From the NCBI RefSeq assembly GCF_028728065.1, contig NZ_CP117812.1:2356001-2420000 (forward strand): a stretch of 64,000 bases of DNA, read 5' to 3'. Shown piece after piece: positions 55,344 to 63,822 of the stretch (the stretch's first letter is position 1; every line of letters begins with the position of its first letter). The position numbers were made by a program, and so were the translations under genes. This DNA comes from Lentisphaera profundi (GTDB lineage Bacteria > Verrucomicrobiota > Lentisphaeria > Lentisphaerales > Lentisphaeraceae). The notes beneath the pieces are model-generated. The model had not been told where the DNA came from. It saw nothing but the letters and a program-made list of their open reading frames with translations, and made no database searches.

Positions 55344-55676
55344 TTATTTCTCATCGCTGAGGATGATTTTTACGTGGCTTGTACGTTTGTTAATTCTACC
55401 AGCCGAGCCTCTAGCCTTTGGCTTAAAACGTTTCATTGTGGGGCCTTCGCCTATCACACCGAGTTTAACATAAAGTGAGCTAATATTAGCGCCTTTGTTC
55501 TCAGCGTTAGCTTTTGCGGATTCAAGAGTCTTCTTGATGATACCCGCAGCTTTTTGATCCGCAAGTGTCACTAGTTCAATAGCTTCGTTGTAGTTTTTGC
55601 CATTTACATGACGCATAACTTGACGAGCTTTGAAAGGTGACATTCTCACGTATTTCGTAACTGCTGTTGCTTCCAT
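55344..55676 (-). CDS. rplV: 50S ribosomal protein L22
   Basis: A 110-aa protein with YVRMSPFKARQVMRHVNGK and the C-terminal KRFKPKARGSAGRINKRTSH. Its extended loop lines the exit tunnel. This is the first ribosomal gene here; rpsJ, rplC, rplD, rplW, rplB and rpsS, usually upstream, are not in this window. It starts 24 bp after a coiled-coil membrane protein gene in the same direction. Confidence 0.97.
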   Translation of the reverse strand: MEATAVTKYVRMSPFKARQVMRHVNGKNYNEAIELVTLADQKAAGIIKKTLESAKANAENKGANISSLYVKLGVIGEGPTMKRFKPKARGSAGRINKRTSHVKIILSDEK

Positions 55677-55700
55677 TTGTATCTCTTTTTTTCCAAAAAG

Positions 55701-56432
55701 TTATCTTTTACTTACTTTAGAAGAACCTGGCTTAATATCTTTGGCCGAGCCTTCTATTATTAAAGCTAGGCTACTATTCCGCCTTGCTTCTATTATTTTT
55801 ATGGTTGCGACCTTGCGATCATTAACCGTGACATTCCAATCCGAACCTTGAACTACGCCTTGTGCGTATCCTTGGCTCATCGCAAGAACATTTAGCTCAG
55901 CATCAAGCTTCAAAACATAAGCAGCACCTTCTTCTTTAACTGCAAAGACCGTGTTTTTCACAATCTTTAGCTCTTGATTTACCAGAGCTGCTTTGTTGTC
56001 ATACTCCTCAAGCAGAATTTTTTCTGCCTTCAGAGAACTTAATGCCTTACGTCCATATTCTCTAAATTCATCCTGCTTTCGTTCAAGAGCTACAATCGCA
56101 TTGCGACATAAACTCAATTCCTTAAGCAAAACTACATTAACATCTTCTGCTTTTACATCAGCGGATATCAATGCGAGATCTTGTTCAATGACTGCTAGCT
56201 GCTTCCCTTTATTCAAAAGGTCTTCTTGCATCTTAACTTTCACTGACTTCAATTCCTCCAACTCTTTCCTTAACTCAAAATTGCGAATTTTCAGATCCGC
56301 TAGCTTAAGTTCTTTATCAAAATCATCGTCTTGTCCGTTTAAAACGCCCAAAAACGATGGTTCTAGAGTTAGAGCCCCCAAAATAACGAGCAATACCCAT
56401 TTTTTCCAGTTGCTTTGATGTTTTTTTTCCAT
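55701..56432 (-). CDS. Membrane-anchored coiled-coil protein with small C-terminal beta domain
   Basis: A 243-aa protein from ATG 56432 (a longer frame from 56456 has no better ribosome-binding site). One membrane helix at about residues 13-30 (WVLLVILGALTLEPSFLGVL) is followed by a coiled coil of about 130 residues. The C-terminal 60 residues have a small beta domain (YAQGVVQGSDWNVTVNDRKVATIKI and a GSAKDIKPGSS end) that recalls OB-like modules of envelope proteins. No family is recognised. It is just upstream of rplV and may be cotranscribed with the ribosomal operon; the divergent surA-like gene begins 105 bp away. Confidence 0.72.
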   Translation of the reverse strand: MEKKHQSNWKKWVLLVILGALTLEPSFLGVLNGQDDDFDKELKLADLKIRNFELRKELEELKSVKVKMQEDLLNKGKQLAVIEQDLALISADVKAEDVNVVLLKELSLCRNAIVALERKQDEFREYGRKALSSLKAEKILLEEYDNKAALVNQELKIVKNTVFAVKEEGAAYVLKLDAELNVLAMSQGYAQGVVQGSDWNVTVNDRKVATIKIIEARRNSSLALIIEGSAKDIKPGSSKVSKR

Positions 56433-56537
56433 AAAAAAAGTAATTTTAAATATCATTTATTTTTGAGTCGGCTATTTTAGCACCCTAAGTAATTTTTTAC
56501 CAGCTTTGAACCTAACACATTATAAGTTATCCAGCAC

Positions 56538-57464
56538 ATGAAATATTTTACCCTACTCACACTTTTATGCCTTAGCACTTTTGGCGGTCGTATTTATAAA
56601 GATAGCATCATGGCCAAGGTTAATGGTCACATTATCACCAGCTATGACATTCAAGAACTCTCATATAGAGAAGAAGCCCGGATTCGTCAAATCTTCACTG
56701 GCCCAGAACTTCCCTCAAGAATCATTGCCCTCAGAAAAAAAGCTTTGGGCATCCTTATTGAAGAACAGCTCATACTAGATCACTTTAATGGCAATGAAGC
56801 TTTCCAGGTCCCTTCTTCTTTATTAGAAGAACGAATTGAAAAATCAATAGCTCGTCGCTTCGGAACGGATCGCGATAAATTCTATGACATGCTCCACCAA
56901 AAAAATATGACTGTGGACGAATACCGCAAAGAAATTGAACGAGGCATCATCCTCGAACTCATGCGCATGGAATTCATTAGAAAAAAAATAGTTGTCACTC
57001 CTAGTGATATCGCTCTTTATTATGCCAAACATAAAAGTGATTTTGCTACGCCCTCAAAAATGCATATCAAACTCATCATCATCAGCAAAGATAAAGACCA
57101 AGATGGGAAACGTGTAGCGGCTTTGAATAAAGCTTTAAATGACGGGGAAAACTTTGATGGCCTTATGTCTCAATCTGATTCCCAATTCAGTGGTGACCTT
57201 GGTTTTCTAAAAATATCCGATATCCGTCCTGACTTTATCGAAGCATTACAAGATAAAAAATCAGGAGATTTCATCACTATTGAAGAAACCAGCCAAACAC
57301 TTTTTGTCCAACTTAGCGAAATACGCAATTCAGAAGTCCCAAAACTTGAAACTATAAATGCTCAAATCAAACGTACGCTGCAATCAAACCAAGAAAAGCA
57401 CTACCGCACTGCGTTCATTAATGACTTGAAGAAAAGTGCTAAAATCGAAAAATACGTTAAGTAA
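56538..57464 (+). CDS. SurA-like periplasmic peptidyl-prolyl isomerase/chaperone
   Basis: A 308-aa protein with signal peptide (MKYFTLLTLLCLSTFGG). The N-terminal part has the SurA-type helical chaperone region (IMAKVNGHIITSYDIQ, then FGTDRDKFYDMLHQKNMTVDEYRKEI). About residues 170-270 form one parvulin-type rotamase domain (FATPSKMHIKLIII, DSQFSGDLGFLKISDI). E. coli SurA has two such domains and 428 aa, so this is a single-domain version. It would assist outer membrane protein folding. It is coupled by one base to rsmA. Confidence 0.85.
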   Translation: MKYFTLLTLLCLSTFGGRIYKDSIMAKVNGHIITSYDIQELSYREEARIRQIFTGPELPSRIIALRKKALGILIEEQLILDHFNGNEAFQVPSSLLEERIEKSIARRFGTDRDKFYDMLHQKNMTVDEYRKEIERGIILELMRMEFIRKKIVVTPSDIALYYAKHKSDFATPSKMHIKLIIISKDKDQDGKRVAALNKALNDGENFDGLMSQSDSQFSGDLGFLKISDIRPDFIEALQDKKSGDFITIEETSQTLFVQLSEIRNSEVPKLETINAQIKRTLQSNQEKHYRTAFINDLKKSAKIEKYVK

Positions 57465-58282
57465 TGAAAAAAGCTGAATTACTTACGACTCTAGAAAAAT
57501 ACGGTATTGCTCCTGCAAAAAGCCGTGGCCAAAACTTTTTGATTGATAGTAATCTCTTAGACGCCATGTGTCGCTCAATGAATATTCAAAAAGGCGAAAC
57601 CATCCTTGAAGTTGGACCTGGAGCAGGCGCACTCACACGGGAAATGCTTGAACTTGGAGGCATTGTACATGCTGTTGAATTCGACTTCGCGATCCAACGC
57701 TATTTGACTGAGAACCTTCAGCATCCTAATCTCACACTTCACAAAGGCGATGCCTGTAAAGTAGACTATAAAGAAATACTTAATCTCCCTCGAGATTTTC
57801 GTTGCCTTGCCAATCTTCCCTACGCTATTTCTAGCATATTCATCTCGATCATGTCTGAACTGGAAAGTCCGCCCTCGGAAATGTATTTCTTGCTTCAAAG
57901 AGAAATGGCCGAACGCTTAGCGGCCGACAACTCTACAAAAAACTATGGCTCACTCACTGTCCGTGTCCAAGCCCTCTATGACGTAAAGATTTTACGCATC
58001 GTACCACCGGAAGTCTTTTTTCCTCCTCCCAAAGTACAATCAGCTTTTGTGACTTTGAGAATCAGAAAGAACCCACCCTCAAAAAAAGTTTTAACTAAGC
58101 TTAATGCTATTGTTCGCGCCGCTTTTAGCCAAAGACGAAAAGTAGCTTTCAAACTTATGAAAGGAACTGCCGGGCCAAATCTTGCCCAGGCTTACGAAGA
58201 CCTTGATATAAATCCGAAAGCACGCGCTGAGCACATTACCGTTGATCAATACATTCAATTGGCTGAAGCTCTTATAAATTAA
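57464..58282 (+). CDS. rsmA: 16S rRNA dimethyladenosine transferase RsmA (KsgA)
   Basis: A 272-aa SAM-dependent methyltransferase. Motifs are SRGQNFLID, LEVGPGAGALTREML (SAM binding), and CLANLPYAISS with the catalytic NLPY. It dimethylates two adjacent adenines near the 3' end of 16S rRNA during 30S maturation. It overlaps its neighbours on both sides by one base (TAATG), giving the order surA-like-rsmA-DUF454. The surA-pdxA-rsmA neighbourhood is also common in other bacteria. Confidence 0.97.
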   Translation: MKKAELLTTLEKYGIAPAKSRGQNFLIDSNLLDAMCRSMNIQKGETILEVGPGAGALTREMLELGGIVHAVEFDFAIQRYLTENLQHPNLTLHKGDACKVDYKEILNLPRDFRCLANLPYAISSIFISIMSELESPPSEMYFLLQREMAERLAADNSTKNYGSLTVRVQALYDVKILRIVPPEVFFPPPKVQSAFVTLRIRKNPPSKKVLTKLNAIVRAAFSQRRKVAFKLMKGTAGPNLAQAYEDLDINPKARAEHITVDQYIQLAEALIN

Positions 58283-58659
58283 TGTCCACAGCACCAAAAA
58301 CTAGTAAACGTATCTTACTTTATATAGTAGGATGGCTAAACTTGATTATGGCTATTGCTGGCTTTCTCCTCCCCGTATTGCCTGGAACTGTTTTCTTTAT
58401 CATCTCACTTGCCTGCTTTACTAAGTGTTCGCCGAAATTTCGAGCCTATGTAATGAAATCCCCTCGCCTGGCTCACTTATTGGATAAATATGAAAATGGC
58501 GAAGCTTTCTCCAAAAAGTTAATCACCTTCACATTCATTTGTAGTAATGGCTCATCTCTTGCGGGTCTCTATTTTTTCCCTGCTTATCGGCTAGAGCTAT
58601 CCATGCTCATGATTTTCATGAACCTCGGACTCTATACAGTCTTCTTCACTAAGTTTTAA
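58282..58659 (+). CDS. DUF454 (YbaN-type) inner membrane protein
   Basis: A 125-aa protein with two or three helices. It matches the YbaN/DUF454 pattern: GFLLPVLPGTVFFIISLACFTKCSP, then the amphipathic RLAHLLDKYENGEAFSKK. The function of the family is unknown. It ends the surA-like-rsmA operon and is followed by a terminator. Confidence 0.88.
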   Translation: MSTAPKTSKRILLYIVGWLNLIMAIAGFLLPVLPGTVFFIISLACFTKCSPKFRAYVMKSPRLAHLLDKYENGEAFSKKLITFTFICSNGSSLAGLYFFPAYRLELSMLMIFMNLGLYTVFFTKF

Positions 58660-58677
58660 AATCCTACTTAAACTAAA

Positions 58678-58704
58678 AAAGCGGTGAATAAATTCACCGC
58701 TTTT
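58678..58704. terminator. Bidirectional terminator between DUF454 and trxB
   Basis: The stem AAAGCGGTGAA/TTCACCGCTTT with a TAAA loop has T-rich ends on both strands and lies between two converging genes. Confidence 0.88.
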
Positions 58705-58726
58705 AAAGATCTAAATGACTAAGTTT

Positions 58727-59674
58727 TTAAACTTCGCCTAACTCACCTAAGTATCTTTCAGCTGAAAGCGCGGCCATACAACCACTACCTGCTGCTGTAA
58801 TTGCTTGACGCCATTCATGGTCTTGAACATCGCCACAGGCAAAAATACCTTCAATTGAAGTCTTTGCTGTACCTGGCGCAGTCACAATGTAACCCGCGTC
58901 ATCAATATCGAGCTGACCATTTAAAAATTCTGTATTTGGCTTGTGACCGATAGCATAAAACAGACCACTTGCTGCAACGTCTTTTTCCGTGCCATCAACA
59001 TTGCTTTTAACTTTCACATGAGTAAGAACTTTGCCGTCACCTAATGCTTCTAAAGGTGAAGACTGCCAGAGAATTTCAATTTTCTCATTAGCAATCGTTC
59101 TCTCTTGCATAACTTTTGATGCACGCATTTCGTCACGACGAACGACTAAATAAACTTTAGAAGCAAATTTAGTCAAGAACATAGCTTCTTCACATGCAGA
59201 ATCGCCACCGCCAATCACAACCATCGGCTTATTACGAAAAATGGGTAAGGCACCATCACAGACAGCACATGCAGAGACGCCATTCTGCCAGTATTGCTCT
59301 TCTCCAGGAAGTCCTAAACGCTTTGCAGTTGCACCGGTAGCAATAATTACTGAAGCTGCCTCGTACTCAATACCATTCGCTTCTAACTTAAAAGGGCGAA
59401 CACTCAAGTCTATTTTATCAACTGTCTCAGTAAGAATCTCAGTACCATAACGAATTGATTGCTCACGCATATTCATCATTAAGGTAATACCGTCTACACC
59501 CTCGGGGAAACCCGGGAAATTTTCAACTTCAGTTGTTGTTGTTAGTTGGCCACCTGCTGCAACTCCACCTGCCATAAAGCCTTCAAGCATGAGAGGCTGC
59601 ATTTCGGCTCTAGCTGCATAAATTGCGGCTGTGTGTCCCGCAGGGCCTGAGCCTACGATAATCACTTTTTTCAT
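58727..59674 (-). CDS. trxB: Thioredoxin reductase
   Basis: A 315-aa flavoprotein. It has the N-terminal FAD-binding GSGPAGHTAAIYAARAE, the redox-active CAVCDG, the NADPH-binding GGGDSACEEAMFLTKF, and the C-terminal FACGDVQDHEWRQAITAAGSGC. It passes electrons from NADPH to thioredoxin. Length and all motifs are normal. It is separated from the Pol II-like gene by 73 bp. Confidence 0.97.
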   Translation of the reverse strand: MKKVIIVGSGPAGHTAAIYAARAEMQPLMLEGFMAGGVAAGGQLTTTTEVENFPGFPEGVDGITLMMNMREQSIRYGTEILTETVDKIDLSVRPFKLEANGIEYEAASVIIATGATAKRLGLPGEEQYWQNGVSACAVCDGALPIFRNKPMVVIGGGDSACEEAMFLTKFASKVYLVVRRDEMRASKVMQERTIANEKIEILWQSSPLEALGDGKVLTHVKVKSNVDGTEKDVAASGLFYAIGHKPNTEFLNGQLDIDDAGYIVTAPGTAKTSIEGIFACGDVQDHEWRQAITAAGSGCMAALSAERYLGELGEV

Positions 59675-59747
59675 TGTATTTCCTTTCTAATTTAGAATTA
59701 ACTTTTTTTAAAATGTCTGAAACTTAGATAAAAACAACTCTTCTTTG

Positions 59748-62027
59748 TTAAAATTCAAAAAGACTTAGTTGCTCAGCACGGAATAGCTCCTCAAAATTTT
59801 TGCCTACGAGCACCAGGTAGTTATTTGCTACTTTCGCAATTTGTGACTCTATGTAGTGCTCTATATCTGGAGATCGTGGATTCATGGCACTTGGAACAGG
59901 TCCATCATCTAATGTAACAATATATGAAATTACATTCACTGCTGCCGAAGGCTGAAAATGATCTAGAAATTTTTGTAGTGCTATTACTTGTGCTTGATCT
60001 TTCTTTTCGATTAGATCTTTTTGACGTACTTTCCGAAAGTAGGAAAGCTTATCTCGGTGCGTGCCTTCTCTAAATTCTTCTGTAAAACTACGAATCCAAG
60101 CCTGCCAATCAGTTCCCCCAAGTATTTGCTTCAATAACTCTTCTTGGAAAAAGTGTGCTAAAGGCGTCCAACGCGGTCCCGTATTATTCAAACCCACAAT
60201 TTTGAGTTCATCTTCACTCTCTTGATACGCATAGCGAAGGAAATTATCGTTATTTCTTTTTATGAATACAATATTTTCAAATGAATTAACTTTTTCACAA
60301 AAAGGAAATTGGGCTTCTAAACCTAAGTCTAAACAAGCATTTTGAACACATTGATTTAAATGTGCCTCTACATCCACATCAGGATTATCCATGCTCACGT
60401 ATAAATTTGTATCATTCCAAGCTACTAACTTTGCCGAAATCGCTGTCAGTCCTTGATTTAACTCTTCACTCAACCACGCACAAGCTTGGGTGATTGCCCC
60501 TTTATAAGCCGGAGTGAAAAATCTATTGGCAGACTTCAAACTTTCTTCCATGCATTGCTTAAGCGTATGATTTATGGCCCGATACTGCCAGTCGGCATCT
60601 TTAAGTTCCTCACGGTAGGTCAACAAGCTTGATAATTCTTTAGCTAAAAAAGCTTTTTCCTGACAGCGCTTTGCTCCCCAGGGAAGCTCTTCCTCGCCTT
60701 CGGCTTGTGCCAAAGAATAAGGATCAATATCAAATAAACTTGCGACCCAAGCCGTTATTTGCGGAACTCGCAATTGCACGACTTTATCGTGAACTCCTTG
60801 CTCCGAACCTAAATAACGATAGGCATCATTTCTTGAGGTTTTCTTTTCGCCATCACCAAGGGCGACATAGCCACCTTGATGTATTCTAGGAATGCATAAA
60901 TTTTCAAGAATCGTATTATTACTCTCTAGATGACTAAAAGTCACTCCTGACAAACTGCTGCGCGCCGCCATGAACTCTACGACGCCAATCTTCTCGAATA
61001 AGCGCGTTACCAATTCCACATCCTGTAAATTGTATTTCGCTAGATTCTCTTTTTCTTCTACAAACTGACGCTCAATCTCTGCTAATTTATCTTCTTCTCC
61101 GTGTATTAGCTTACCTTCACCTAAGAGCTCTACCGCTACAGTTTCTAAACGATTATTTTTAAAGACGTAGCCCATATCACGAATTGCAGACATGCCCTCG
61201 ATAACAACTCGGCCAGACATATAGGCAAAACTCACTCCCATCATTGGAGAAAAAATATCTGGTTCTTTACCCATTCGGTCTAGTTTAAAATCTAAGTAAT
61301 TACGTTCACAGTATTTCTGTAGTTGATCCAAATCATAACCAATGACATTCCAACCAATAATAATATCGGGATCTTCTGCCGCTATATAATCCATAAAAGC
61401 ATTGAGCAAGTCAGTTTCATTACTAAAACATGTGGTGAATTCATTCATTTCGTGGCGATATTCATCCAGCATGAAAACTTTTTTACGCTCTGGTCCACAT
61501 CCAGTGACATGAACCGCAATTGAAAAGAGGCTATCAATATTGACACCATTTTCTATATCTATTGAGGCTTTCCTAAAGTCTGTCTTGACCTCATAAGGCT
61601 TCATCCGTGGATTTTTAAATACCGCACGACCATCCTTAACTTTGGCGTCTCCCTCTAGCCAAATACCACCGCGTATTCCTAATTCCATCAAGAATCGCTC
61701 ATGGTGTTTAATCTGTGACTCATGAACCGCTTGCCCGGCTTCTTTACATGCATTAAGCAGTCCATTCTGAGCATTTCGTGTTTTAAAGGAGTACGCCTTT
61801 AAATCCTCGCCCTGTAAATTTTTCAGAGAAGTGGACTTCAATTCAAAATCCGGTAAGCCTTCATTGTTTTCTAAATCTGCCGAAAAGAACACTCCGGGAA
61901 CATCTGTAATCAGAATCTCGATCGGCCCCAGTTCTGGTGATCTACCAAAAAAACGAAACCCTAGGCGACCTGCACTTAAATCTGCAGTCTCACCAGTTAG
62001 AAGAAAAGCACTTGCTGCGTAAGTCAA
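59748..62027 (-). CDS. DNA polymerase II-like protein with intact exonuclease but inactivated polymerase
   Basis: A 759-aa B-family polymerase relative from a TTG start, which lines up with the E. coli Pol II N-terminus. The 3'-5' exonuclease is intact: Exo I SIDIE (Asp-157, Glu-159), Exo II PDIIIGWNVIGYD (Asp-232), Exo III YNLQDVELV (Tyr-332, Asp-336). Polymerase motif A, DYKSLYPS in E. coli, lines up with RVPQITAW (Asp to Arg-420); motif B keeps Lys-490 but lacks the NxxYG; motif C YGDTDS reads WNDTNL (second Asp to Asn-541). The C-terminus has a clamp-binding QLSLF. This suggests an exonuclease or structural role on the sliding clamp and not DNA synthesis. Alignment is by eye from memory of E. 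coli PolB. Confidence 0.9.
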   Translation of the reverse strand: MTYAASAFLLTGETADLSAGRLGFRFFGRSPELGPIEILITDVPGVFFSADLENNEGLPDFELKSTSLKNLQGEDLKAYSFKTRNAQNGLLNACKEAGQAVHESQIKHHERFLMELGIRGGIWLEGDAKVKDGRAVFKNPRMKPYEVKTDFRKASIDIENGVNIDSLFSIAVHVTGCGPERKKVFMLDEYRHEMNEFTTCFSNETDLLNAFMDYIAAEDPDIIIGWNVIGYDLDQLQKYCERNYLDFKLDRMGKEPDIFSPMMGVSFAYMSGRVVIEGMSAIRDMGYVFKNNRLETVAVELLGEGKLIHGEEDKLAEIERQFVEEKENLAKYNLQDVELVTRLFEKIGVVEFMAARSSLSGVTFSHLESNNTILENLCIPRIHQGGYVALGDGEKKTSRNDAYRYLGSEQGVHDKVVQLRVPQITAWVASLFDIDPYSLAQAEGEEELPWGAKRCQEKAFLAKELSSLLTYREELKDADWQYRAINHTLKQCMEESLKSANRFFTPAYKGAITQACAWLSEELNQGLTAISAKLVAWNDTNLYVSMDNPDVDVEAHLNQCVQNACLDLGLEAQFPFCEKVNSFENIVFIKRNNDNFLRYAYQESEDELKIVGLNNTGPRWTPLAHFFQEELLKQILGGTDWQAWIRSFTEEFREGTHRDKLSYFRKVRQKDLIEKKDQAQVIALQKFLDHFQPSAAVNVISYIVTLDDGPVPSAMNPRSPDIEHYIESQIAKVANNYLVLVGKNFEELFRAEQLSLFEF

Positions 62028-62167
62028 ATCATCATCCCAAATTTATTTTTTAACCTCGCCAATATGAACGCATTCCTTACATCTTACAACGCAAACCTTG
62101 ACAAGGTGAATAATTTGTTTTTTACTTGTTAGCAACCATATAACTTAATGATCAAGGAGTGTCTAAT

Positions 62168-62893
62168 ATGAGTCAAGATAATGATGAAAGTAAGGATTTA
62201 GAATTAATCCAAGCTATCAAAAAAAGAATAGATAAGATTGAACAATTAAAAAAGAGCCAAACTTCGTTTAGGAATTTTGCTCTCGTTATTATTGTAGTAC
62301 TCATCGCGCTATTATTTGCCCGACTCAATAGCATTGCCAATGAACTAAAAAACAATCAAGATGCCATTGTACAGGCAATAAAAAAAGACTCTGAAGCTCT
62401 ACTACAGAGTCGGCTAGCTGATTTAAAAAAGAAAGCAAAAAGCGAACTACTTCCAAGTATTAGCGCCAGCATAAAAAAAGAATATGCTAAAAACTCCGAA
62501 AAACTCGAAGGTCACATCAAGTCTCTTGAAACTGATCTCCGTAAAGTAACAGAAGACCGAATCCATAAGCTACTTACCAATGCTCTCGATACTGCATTTG
62601 ATAATATCGGTGAAACTTACACAGATGTTCAAATCAAAGAGTTAGAGACTAATATTGAAACTCTTGCAATCGCCATCACAGAGAAAGTAATGGCCACCAC
62701 TGCCGATAGTATCGTTGCACTAGAACCTGAGTTTGATGGTATTGCCGATCGCTTAAGTTCTATCAGCGTCGACGTTGTCAACATTGAAAAAATCGATCAT
62801 GGTCTAGCTGAAAGAAAACTTGTAGCAGCCTTACTCGACCTTTTAAAATACCAAATCGTACCGGAAGACGCTGTTCAACCGGTCGCACAATAG
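62168..62893 (+). CDS. Membrane-anchored coiled-coil protein (first of a pair)
   Basis: A 241-aa protein from ATG 62168, chosen because AGGAG lies 8 nt upstream; a GTG at 62159 is also in frame. One membrane helix lies at about residues 37-56 (NFALVIIVVLIALLFARL), after a short cytoplasmic coiled coil. The rest is helical and charged, with heptad patterns. No known family. It is 11 bp upstream of a gene of the same layout, so the two may form a complex. Confidence 0.75.
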   Translation: MSQDNDESKDLELIQAIKKRIDKIEQLKKSQTSFRNFALVIIVVLIALLFARLNSIANELKNNQDAIVQAIKKDSEALLQSRLADLKKKAKSELLPSISASIKKEYAKNSEKLEGHIKSLETDLRKVTEDRIHKLLTNALDTAFDNIGETYTDVQIKELETNIETLAIAITEKVMATTADSIVALEPEFDGIADRLSSISVDVVNIEKIDHGLAERKLVAALLDLLKYQIVPEDAVQPVAQ

Positions 62894-62904
62894 GAGGATA
62901 AAGC

Positions 62905-63627
62905 ATGAGCAAAACCCAAACAGAACTCGAAGTAATTTCGGCAAAAATCCAAGCCCTTGAAAGTTCGACATCCAAATCTCAAAATATAACTAAAATTGTT
63001 TATTCAATTTTAATCGTCGTAGCAGCTATTTACGCCTTCTACATCCCATCACAGTTGAAGCATATTACTCAACCTGAAGTGATCTCGACAATGGCGATGG
63101 ATCTCGTTGAAGACAAAATTCCTGAAAACGAGGTGATCCTTAAAGGCGTAGAAGATTTAGCGAATCGCGAAATATCTAATGCTTTTAATCAATTGGACAA
63201 AAAAATCCCTGAATTGAAACAGGAAATCATTACGGCTGTAGACACAAATTTTGGCCTTGCAACCGAAAGTATAAATGAACTCATTAGCAATGATATAGCT
63301 AAAATGTTTCGCGATGTTAAAGATAAACTCGATGAAAATAAATCATTAACTCAAGATAAGGATAACTTAGATCGTCTTGCCTCCACTCTTAGTGAAGGAG
63401 TTCAACTTCAACTCAATGCGATCATTGATTCTCACTTAAAGATTGATGTTCTAGATAGCATGCTCGCAAAATTACAATACAAGAAAAACCTTACTCAAGA
63501 AGAGTACACACAGAAACAAGTCATTGCCTACGCTTGGGTTCTAGCAAGTGATGAAGAGTATCGTGAAGAACTCAAGGGTAAAACTCTTGATCTTTTAGAC
63601 AAAGCGAATACGCCAATCGCTGAATAA
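62905..63627 (+). CDS. Membrane-anchored coiled-coil protein (second of a pair)
   Basis: A 240-aa protein with a membrane helix at about residues 30-48 (IVYSILIVVAAIYAFYIPS) and a long helical remainder, the same layout as the gene before it. Sequence similarity to the first is low except in layout, so they may be distant paralogues. GGAGGA lies 8 nt before the ATG. A terminator follows. Function unknown. Confidence 0.75.
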   Translation: MSKTQTELEVISAKIQALESSTSKSQNITKIVYSILIVVAAIYAFYIPSQLKHITQPEVISTMAMDLVEDKIPENEVILKGVEDLANREISNAFNQLDKKIPELKQEIITAVDTNFGLATESINELISNDIAKMFRDVKDKLDENKSLTQDKDNLDRLASTLSEGVQLQLNAIIDSHLKIDVLDSMLAKLQYKKNLTQEEYTQKQVIAYAWVLASDEEYREELKGKTLDLLDKANTPIAE

Positions 63628-63650
63628 TAAAGTTTAAAAACTCTTTACTT

Positions 63651-63690
63651 AAAGGCCCATTGAATTTATAGATTCAATTGGCCTTTTTTT
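63651..63690 (+). terminator. Rho-independent terminator after the coiled-coil pair
   Basis: The stem AAAGGCCCATTGAAT/ATTCAATTGGCCTTT with one mismatch and a 6-nt loop is followed by seven T. Confidence 0.92.
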
Positions 63691-63791
63691 AGTATACCTC
63701 AAATTCCTCAATCCTAGTTTTTAATAATAAACAACATTTTTCCCATCATTGCTTTTGTCTTTATCGTTTAAGATCATAAGTTCACAAAACC

Positions 63792-63807
63792 GACCGACCA
63801 GTCAGTC
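63792..63807. promoter_or_regulatory. Candidate TetR-type operator
   Basis: GACCGACCAGTCAGTC is an imperfect palindrome (12 of 16 positions symmetric) and resembles operators of AcrR/TetR-type repressors. It lies 15 bp before the start codon of a TetR-family gene, so autorepression is likely. Confidence 0.55.
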
Positions 63808-63822
63808 TTGGAGGGGATCAAA

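Noticed and set aside
59748-62027. Active DNA polymerase II annotation
   Set aside because: Overall similarity is clear, but the catalytic residues of motifs A and C are not present, so calling it an active polymerase would be wrong on the visible evidence.
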